From positions 1 through 7,611 of the forward strand of contig JBQCDV010000004.1 of the NCBI GenBank assembly GCA_051960855.1: 7,611 bases of DNA, written 5' to 3'. The notes beneath the pieces are model-generated. The model saw only the letters and a program-made list of their open reading frames with translations, made no database searches and had not been told where the DNA came from. Each line of letters starts with the position of its first letter. Position 1 is the stretch's first letter. This document shows positions 1 to 5,027 of this stretch, piece after piece. Made by a program: the position numbers and the translations under genes. Origin of the DNA: JBQCDV01 sp051960855. Lineage in GTDB: Bacteria > Actinomycetota > Actinomycetes > JAJZTN01.

Positions 1-3000
1 AGGAACTGACCGAGATCCTCGACGCCACCTTCGCCCAGTTGCTCGACGTCGCGTACACCTACGGTGCGCAGCTGATCAAGTGGGGCGGCGACGCGGTGCT
101 GCTGCTCTACACGGAAGACGGCCATGAGGGGCGCGCCTGCCGAGCCGCTGCCGAGATGCGCGCCCTGCTCCGCAGGCTCGGCCGACTTTCGACGTCCGTC
201 GGGCGCGCGACCCTCCGGATGAGCGTCGGCATAGCCAGCGGACAGTTCGACTTCTTCCTCGTCGGAGCGCGGCATCGCGAGCTGCTCATCGCGGGGCCGC
301 GCGCCAGCGACGCCGCCCGGCTGGAAGGCGTAGCGGTCGCCGGCCAGATCCTGATCTCTCCGGCGACGGCCGCCGCCGTCGAGCGCCATGCCGTCGGGCC
401 CGAGCTGCAGCCGGGCATGCACCTGCTCGCGGCCGCACCGAAGGCACACGAGCGGCCACGGCGTTCGTCGTTCGAGCTGGGGGACCTTGACCCCGGCCTG
501 CTCCTGCCGGCCTCGACGCGCGACCACCTGCTCGCCGGTGGGACCGATGGGGAGCACCGGCAGGTGGCAGTCGGCTTTCTCGAGTTCTCCGGTGTGGACG
601 CGCTCTTGGCTAGGGGCGGCCCGACGGCCGCCGCTACCGCGCTGCACGAAGTCGTGTCGCTGACCCAGCAGAGCTGCGAACGCCACGGCGTGAGCTTCTG
701 GGAGACCGACATCAACGCCGACGGCGGCAAGATCATGCTGACGGCAGGGGCGCACCGGTCGACCGGTGATGACGCCGGCGCGATGCTCGCGGTTGCACGC
801 GACGTCCTCGACGCCCGTCCAGCGCTGCCGGTGCGGCTCGGTATCAACTACGGGCGCGTCTTCGGCGGGGACTTTGGACCTCCCTACCGACGCACCGCCT
901 CGATCAAGGGCGACGCGGTCAACCTGGCGGCCCGCGTCATGGGAAAGGCCGCGATCGGTGAGGCCTGGGTAACGGAGACGGCACTGCGCGCTGCGCGCCT
1001 CGGCTTTGCCACCGACCGGCTTGCGCCCTTTACCGTCAAGGGCAAGACGGCGCCCGTGCAGGCCTTCCGGCTCGGTATGGCGCGCGCGGCCACCACGGCA
1101 GACCGTTCCACCGACCTTGCCCTCGTGGGGCGCCGCCACGAGCTGGACCGCCTGGTCGCCCTCGCCTCCGCATCTCTCGCCGGCCGCGGCCATGTCGTCG
1201 AGCTGGTCGGCGAGGCGGGATCCGGCAAGTCGCGTCTGGTCCTCGAGCTCACCTCCCGAACGCCGGAGCGAGCGTTGCTCGCCGTCGTCTGCGACTCCTA
1301 CCAGTCCTCGACTCCCTACGCGCCGGTGCGATCGCTGCTCCGCCAGGCCGCGAACGTGGCCGAAGACGAGGACCCCCTCGCTGTCATGACGACATTAAGC
1401 CAGCGCCTGGTCGACGCTGCTCCGCAGCTCGTGCCATGGATGCCTTTGCTGGCCGCGGTTCTCGGCACCCACGTCCCGATGACCCCTGCCGTCGAGGCCC
1501 TCGACGAGCGCTTCCGCAAGACGCGCACCGAGCAGGTACTACTCGAAGCGTTCGGCGCACTCCTGCCCGACCCCGCCATCCTCGTCGTCGAGGACCTGCA
1601 GCACGCTGATGCCGCCACGCTCGATCTCCTGACGCGACTGCGCGACGAGGTCGGCAGTCATCCGTGGCTGTTGTGCGTCACGTCGCGTGCGCCGGCCCCG
1701 CTGGGCGGGGGCCTCGGAGCGGCCGCCGGCTCTGTTGAGACGCTGCCGCTGGGCCCGCTCTCCCCGGCGGACGCGACAGCGCTCCTGCGGGCGGCAACGG
1801 CCGAGGCCCCCTTACACCCGCACCACGTCGCGGCACTCATCGCCCGGGCCGGTGGCAATCCGCTGTTTCTGCTGCAGCTGGCATCGGCCGTGGCCGAGTC
1901 CGGGGGTGTCGCCGACCTACCGTCGTCGATCGAAGGCTTGATCAGCGCGCGCATCGACCGGCTGGCTCCCAGCGAGCGACGCCTGCTGCGGGCGGCATCG
2001 GTCCTCGGAGTCGTCTTCTCCCTGGAGACGCTGAGAGAGCTGGTACGATCCACCGCCGGAGAAGCGGACGACAGCTGGTCGGCAGTCGACTGGGACCGTG
2101 GTCCGCTTTCCGAGCTGCTGCACCGGATCGACGCACGTTCGGGCCGCTTCCGACAGGCACTCGTGCGTGAGACCGCCTACGAGGGTCTCCCGTATCGGCG
2201 GCGCCGGGAGCTGCACGCCGTCGCAGGCGACGTCATCGAGCGCTTCAGCAGTGGGCGCCTCGACACCGTCGCCGACCTGCTCTCGCTGCACTTCCTCGAA
2301 GCGGGCGCTAGTGACAAGGCGTGGACCTATGCCCGGCTGGCCGCCACCGGCGCCCAACGAGCTGCGGCCTCCGCGCAAGCAGAGATCTTCCTCGTGCGGG
2401 CTCTCCGCGCCGCGCGCGGGCTCTCGACGCTACCGCCGGGAGAGCTGGGCGACGTTCTCGAATCCCTCGGAGACGTGCGGACCCGGCTGGGCGAGATGCG
2501 GCGGGCTGACGCGACGTACGCCGAGGCGCGCCGCGCTGCAGGTGGGTCCGTCGCGGTCGCCCGGGTGCTGCGCAAGCAGGCCGACCTGCGCATCCGGGAG
2601 GGTCGCCACGTCGAGGCGCTGCGGTGGCTGCGACGCGGACTCACCGCGCTCGAGGGTGACGGGTCGCCGGAAGCGAAGGCCGCCCGCGCTCAGCTGCAGT
2701 CCTACTACGGGCTGGTCCGGCACAACCAGGGCCGGGCCGCCGAGGGCGCGCGCTGGTGCCGGGAGGCGGTCGCCGAGGCGGAGGCTGCCGGGTCGCCGGC
2801 GGCGCTGGCCGAAGCTCTGCTGCATCTGGACGTCTGCCTGACCTTTGACGACCCGAGCGACCACGGTGTGCACGCCCAGCGTGCGCTCGACCTCTGGCGC
2901 AAGCTCGGCAATGCGTGGCAGGAGGCCCGGACCCTCAACCAGCTCGGCATCCGGGCCTACTTCTCCGGCCGATGGGACGACGCTCTCCGCCACTATCGCG

Positions 3001-4337
3001 CTGCCGCCGAGGCCTTCGACCGCTCCGGTGACCTGTGGATGGCGTCCGTGACGCGCGGAAATGTCGCCGAGACGCGCTCCGACCAGGGCGCCAGCGACGA
3101 AGCGGCCGGCATCTTCCGTGACCTGCTCGACCTGTGGCGCGCGTCTGGGGCCCCGACGATGGTCGGCTTCGGGACGTCGCTGCTCGCCCGCGCCTGCGCG
3201 CGCAGCGGGCTGTTCGATGAGGCCGAGAGCTTGTACAACACGGCCGCCCTGGTGCTCGCCGAGCACGGCGAGCCTGTCGAGGTATTGGAGAACGACGCCC
3301 GCATCGCCGAGCTCGACGCCTGGCGCGGGCGCCCCACAGTGGCCCTCGACCGCGCGGCCCAACTGCTGGGACGCGTCGCCGACGTCCCCGGGGGCTCCGG
3401 CCTCCTGCCGCTACTCGAACGCGTCCGCGGCGTCGCCCTCGCGCAACTCGGTGACATCACTGCCGGTCTCGCAGCCATCAGAACCAGCCTCGAGTTGGCC
3501 GACGCGCGTGGCGCCGAGCACGAAGCAGCGTGGTCGCTCTCGGCCCGCCTGCACGTGCAGCAAACCGCTGGACTCGACGTCGACCCCGCTGATGTAGCGC
3601 GTCTTTCTGCTCTCAAGCAGCGGCTCGGGATCCTCGACCTGCTGGAGGCGCCGATGCCGCCGGTGCTGTCGTCGGTCCCGGAGCCGCAAGTGGAAGCGCC
3701 GCTTCCGAGCTCCTCGCACGCGGCGCCATCGTTAGGTCAATCAGCAGAACTTGGGGTCGAGACTGCTGGGAACCGAGACGACGATGCGCTGCTCCCCCGC
3801 GACTCGGCTTCGGTCACTGACGCACGGGTAATTTCGAACGGCCTTCGAACCACAGTCGGGAAGTTGCGCTTGGGCCAGCGCCCCGTCAGCGGGGCGCACG
3901 ATACCCCGGCTCGCCTGGTCGTACAGGTCATAAGGCGCCTGCATGCACACGGGCCATTTCTTGCTGCTGATGCCAGACGCCGCCGTGTAGTCGGAGGTCC
4001 ACGAAAGCTCGACGGACTTGCCGTCGGCTATATCATCGACAGTGGCGACGGTTCGACCACTCGCCCCCGCGCACTGAAGCACGGCGCCGTCCAGGACGAT
4101 GTTTGTCTGGGTCGAGGAATCATTCGTGGCATCATTCGTGACCACGAGACGGCTCAGAGCCTTGTCGTCATCGATCTTGAGAGTGCAGGGATCTTCGCCC
4201 TTGCACTGAGCGGAGGGAAGAATCGAGAACACGGGCGACGGCCCATACAAAGCAAACTCGTTACCGCTTCTGGCGTCGTTGAAGGTGTTCGACTGCTTCG
4301 CGACTGTGATCACAGCAAGGTCGACTCTGCTGCTTGA
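1..4337 (+). CDS. Tandem nucleotidyl cyclase-homology / AAA ATPase / TPR regulator (5' partial, 3' end doubtful)
   Basis: The frame is open from base 3, so the true start lies upstream; the TTG at 39 is internal. Residues are counted from base 3. Residues 1-125 are the end of a first class III cyclase homology domain (Lys26 and Asp30 in KWGGDAVL, Arg106 in SDAARLEG). Residues 186-359 are a second one, with GDAVNLAARV carrying the Asn307/Arg311 pair; its metal-site region (FLEFSG, ADGGKIML) looks degenerate. Residues 374-620 are an AAA/STAND ATPase with Walker A GEAGSGKS (403-410) and Walker B ILVVED (526-531). From about 780 to 1220 follow TPR-like helical repeats, clearest near residue 980 (GRWDDALRHYRAAAEAF). 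The order matches mammalian soluble adenylyl cyclase. It probably acts in the cytosol as a cyclase or as a pseudo-cyclase sensor; I cannot tell which. A Pro/Ser-rich tail ends near 3731. The rest, to the stop at 4337, is antisense to the minus-strand gene, and codon usage turns atypical there, so the native C-terminus is probably near 3735. Confidence 0.85.
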   Translation, partial: ELTEILDATFAQLLDVAYTYGAQLIKWGGDAVLLLYTEDGHEGRACRAAAEMRALLRRLGRLSTSVGRATLRMSVGIASGQFDFFLVGARHRELLIAGPRASDAARLEGVAVAGQILISPATAAAVERHAVGPELQPGMHLLAAAPKAHERPRRSSFELGDLDPGLLLPASTRDHLLAGGTDGEHRQVAVGFLEFSGVDALLARGGPTAAATALHEVVSLTQQSCERHGVSFWETDINADGGKIMLTAGAHRSTGDDAGAMLAVARDVLDARPALPVRLGINYGRVFGGDFGPPYRRTASIKGDAVNLAARVMGKAAIGEAWVTETALRAARLGFATDRLAPFTVKGKTAPVQAFRLGMARAATTADRSTDLALVGRRHELDRLVALASASLAGRGHVVELVGEAGSGKSRLVLELTSRTPERALLAVVCDSYQSSTPYAPVRSLLRQAANVAEDEDPLAVMTTLSQRLVDAAPQLVPWMPLLAAVLGTHVPMTPAVEALDERFRKTRTEQVLLEAFGALLPDPAILVVEDLQHADAATLDLLTRLRDEVGSHPWLLCVTSRAPAPLGGGLGAAAGSVETLPLGPLSPADATALLRAATAEAPLHPHHVAALIARAGGNPLFLLQLASAVAESGGVADLPSSIEGLISARIDRLAPSERRLLRAASVLGVVFSLETLRELVRSTAGEADDSWSAVDWDRGPLSELLHRIDARSGRFRQALVRETAYEGLPYRRRRELHAVAGDVIERFSSGRLDTVADLLSLHFLEAGASDKAWTYARLAATGAQRAAASAQAEIFLVRALRAARGLSTLPPGELGDVLESLGDVRTRLGEMRRADATYAEARRAAGGSVAVARVLRKQADLRIREGRHVEALRWLRRGLTALEGDGSPEAKAARAQLQSYYGLVRHNQGRAAEGARWCREAVAEAEAAGSPAALAEALLHLDVCLTFDDPSDHGVHAQRALDLWRKLGNAWQEARTLNQLGIRAYFSGRWDDALRHYRAAAEAFDRSGDLWMASVTRGNVAETRSDQGASDEAAGIFRDLLDLWRASGAPTMVGFGTSLLARACARSGLFDEAESLYNTAALVLAEHGEPVEVLENDARIAELDAWRGRPTVALDRAAQLLGRVADVPGGSGLLPLLERVRGVALAQLGDITAGLAAIRTSLELADARGAEHEAAWSLSARLHVQQTAGLDVDPADVARLSALKQRLGILDLLEAPMPPVLSSVPEPQVEAPLPSSSHAAPSLGQSAELGVETAGNRDDDALLPRDSASVTDARVISNGLRTTVGKLRLGQRPVSGAHDTPARLVVQVIRRLHAHGPFLAADARRRRVVGGPRKLDGLAVGYIIDSGDGSTTRPRALKHGAVQDDVCLGRGIIRGIIRDHETAQSLVVIDLESAGIFALALSGGKNREHGRRPIQSKLVTASGVVEGVRLLRDCDHSKVDSAA
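3692..3706. repeat. Inverted repeat GGAAGCG-C-CGCTTCC near the convergent gene ends
   Basis: Perfect 7-bp arms around one base; as RNA it would fold as a 5-bp stem with a CGCCG loop. It lies 35 bases beyond the stop of the minus-strand gene and within the tail of the cyclase frame. No T-run follows on either strand, so a terminator role is only possible. Confidence 0.3.
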
Positions 4338-4796
4338 CGAGAGATTATCCGAGCTATAAGTCGGCGTGGCCGTGAGGACGATAGCGTCCCCGTCCCGAAG
4401 AGCGGCGTTTGTACTGCTAGCCGTCTCCGCCGTCACCGTTAGAGCACCAGAACCTCGACTAGAAGTAAGGGTCCACAACGATGCGCAGTCGCCCGAAGGG
4501 AGTGAGCTGTTGGCGCTACGGACGATGGTGCACCCGGGGGAATTCCAACCTTCGATGACTCCCGTTCCGTCCGTCGGGAAGGTCGCCCGCACCGCGCCCA
4601 GAGTGTGCCCCGGATCAACGTTGGTGAGCGTGATGTTCACAGGGTCGGGGTACCCAACGGCGATGGCGCTGGGACCAACGGTCGCGGTGTAATACTTACC
4701 GGCATCCGCACCTGCCGGTGCAGCGACGCTGGCAACCCCGACGATCATCAACGCCGAGCCCAGCAGCGCCAAGGGGCGCGAGATCAGTCGACGCAT
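3741..4796 (-). CDS. Secreted cysteine-containing protein of unknown function
   Basis: A 351-residue protein with a typical Sec signal peptide: MRRLISRP, a hydrophobic core (LALLGSALMIVGVASVAA) and an Ala-x-Ala site in AGADA before GKYY, so cleavage near residue 32. The ATG at 4796 is chosen because AAGGAGAG precedes it with proper spacing and the signal peptide starts right there; a TTG 20 codons upstream lacks both supports. The mature part is rich in Thr, Ser, Val, Asp and Asn with alternating hydrophobics, suggesting beta-sandwich (Ig-like) domains. It has nine cysteines, the last being the C-terminal residue, so disulfides outside the cell are plausible. No transmembrane anchor, LPxTG or lipobox is visible. 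I do not recognise the family. Its DNA is about 55-62% GC in lines I counted, against 72-77% in the cyclase gene, hinting at different ancestry. It converges on the cyclase gene and diverges from the transporter gene. The existence of the gene is well supported; its role is unknown. Confidence 0.85.
   Translation of the reverse strand: MRRLISRPLALLGSALMIVGVASVAAPAGADAGKYYTATVGPSAIAVGYPDPVNITLTNVDPGHTLGAVRATFPTDGTGVIEGWNSPGCTIVRSANSSLPSGDCASLWTLTSSRGSGALTVTAETASSTNAALRDGDAIVLTATPTYSSDNLSSSSRVDLAVITVAKQSNTFNDARSGNEFALYGPSPVFSILPSAQCKGEDPCTLKIDDDKALSRLVVTNDATNDSSTQTNIVLDGAVLQCAGASGRTVATVDDIADGKSVELSWTSDYTAASGISSKKWPVCMQAPYDLYDQASRGIVRPADGALAQAQLPDCGSKAVRNYPCVSDRSRVAGEQRIVVSVPSSLDPKFC
3878..3897. 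terminator. Strong GC hairpin, possible terminator for plus-strand transcription
   Basis: GCGCCCCG and CGGGGCGC form a perfect 8-bp stem with a TCAG tetraloop, the strongest hairpin I noticed in the window. It lies inside the 3' part of the minus-strand secreted protein gene, about 145 bases after the likely native end of the cyclase gene. There is no T-run, which is common for actinobacterial stem-only terminators, but the coding sequence (RPADGA) could also produce it by chance. Confidence 0.3.
4119..4140. repeat. 12-base tandem duplication in the secreted protein gene
   Basis: ATCATTCGTG occurs twice (4119-4128 and 4131-4140) with GC between, a 12-base period. In the minus-strand protein it encodes the doubled TND of TNDATND. 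It looks like a small in-frame slippage duplication. Confidence 0.6.
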
Positions 4797-4800
4797 GCAA

Positions 4801-4808
4801 CTCTCCTT
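4801..4808 (-). promoter_or_regulatory. Ribosome binding site of the secreted protein gene
   Basis: Read on the minus strand, AAGGAGAG is followed by TTGC and the ATG at 4796. The core AAGGAG ends six bases before the start codon. This site decides the start over the in-frame TTG at 4856. Confidence 0.8.
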
Positions 4809-4882
4809 GCTTCCGTAGTCGCCCTGATGGTGCTCCTGCATCACTCGGCGTCGCAAGCAAGCTCTCAGCTACACACGCACGG

Positions 4883-4908
4883 TGACGATCGACAACGCGA
4901 CGTCGTCA
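4883..4908. repeat. Spaced inverted repeat TGACGA / TCGTCA
   Basis: TGACGA (4883-4888) and TCGTCA (4903-4908) are perfect 6-bp inverted arms, 20 bp centre to centre (about two helical turns), with 14 bases between. Such spacing suits a dimeric regulator, but a 6-bp match can occur by chance. It lies 87 bp upstream of the secreted protein start. Confidence 0.3.
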
Positions 4909-4928
4909 AGCTTATGTCCCGGTTCGCG

Positions 4929-4947
4929 CTGGAAATTCCAGAATTTC
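4929..4947. promoter_or_regulatory. Overlapping palindromes, possible operator
   Basis: Two perfect inverted repeats overlap: CTGGAA-A-TTCCAG (4929-4941) and GAAATTC-CA-GAATTTC (4932-4947). The AT-rich core stands out in this high-GC DNA. It lies about mid-way between the two divergent genes, 80 bp from the transporter start and 133 bp from the secreted protein start, where a shared repressor or activator could bind. The binding protein is unknown; operator function is an inference. Confidence 0.45.
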
Positions 4948-4983
4948 GGCCCGATACCTGCCGCGACGTTACTGCGCGGAGTA

Positions 4984-5001
4984 GGTTGCCGCCCTGCAAC
5001 C
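4984..5001. repeat. Hairpin-forming inverted repeat before the transporter gene
   Basis: GGTTGC and GCAACC form a perfect 6-bp stem with a CGCCCT loop. It ends ten bases before the GGAGGGG ribosome binding site of the transporter gene, so it could be an operator or a leader hairpin affecting translation. No T-run follows, so it is not a classical terminator. Confidence 0.4.
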
Positions 5002-5014
5002 GTCATCGTCGAGC

Positions 5015-5021
5015 GGAGGGG
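5015..5021 (+). promoter_or_regulatory. Ribosome binding site of the MFS-CNB-patatin gene
   Basis: GGAGGGG lies six bases before the ATG at 5028, a near-ideal Shine-Dalgarno that fixes this start. Confidence 0.8.
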
Positions 5022-5027
5022 TCAGAC

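Larger units (their letters stand above)
4797..5027. other. Divergent intergenic region with several inverted repeats
   Basis: This 231-bp stretch separates the divergent starts of the secreted protein and transporter genes and must hold both promoters. No convincing sigma-70 pair is visible. A minus-strand TAAGCT (4914-4909) fits the TANNNT shape of a -10 element, and GATACC (4953-4958, plus strand) is a weak one; neither has a good -35. Three sets of short inverted repeats lie here and are listed separately. GC is about 58-60% in the two full lines I counted (4861-4980), below the flanking cyclase gene. I see no small gene in it. Confidence 0.5.

Noticed and set aside
107..847. Minus-strand open frame of 246 codons
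   Set aside because: Antisense to the cyclase homology domains; Ser/Arg/Ala-rich translation without motifs.
2430..3362. Minus-strand open frame of 310 codons inside the cyclase gene
   Set aside because: Antisense to the well-supported TPR region; low-complexity Arg/Gly/Pro-rich translation typical of high-GC shadow frames, with no recognisable domain.
3733..3735. TAG in another plus frame as the cyclase stop via a frameshift
   Set aside because: The frame leading to it reads Arg-rich and poor in G/C third positions compared with the Pro/Ser-rich tail in the main frame; a substitution at 3733 is a simpler explanation.
4304..4315. Perfect palindrome CTGTGATCACAG resembling a CRP half-site pair
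   Set aside because: It lacks the six-base spacer between TGTGA and TCACA and lies deep inside the secreted protein coding sequence (AVITVAK).
4366..4692. Plus-strand open frame of 108 codons
   Set aside because: Antisense to the N-terminal half of the secreted protein, whose start, ribosome binding site and signal peptide are clear; no ribosome binding site noted for this one.
4797..4856. N-terminal extension of the secreted protein to the TTG at 4856
   Set aside because: It would bury the signal peptide behind 20 polar residues and ignore the AAGGAG site placed for the ATG at 4796.
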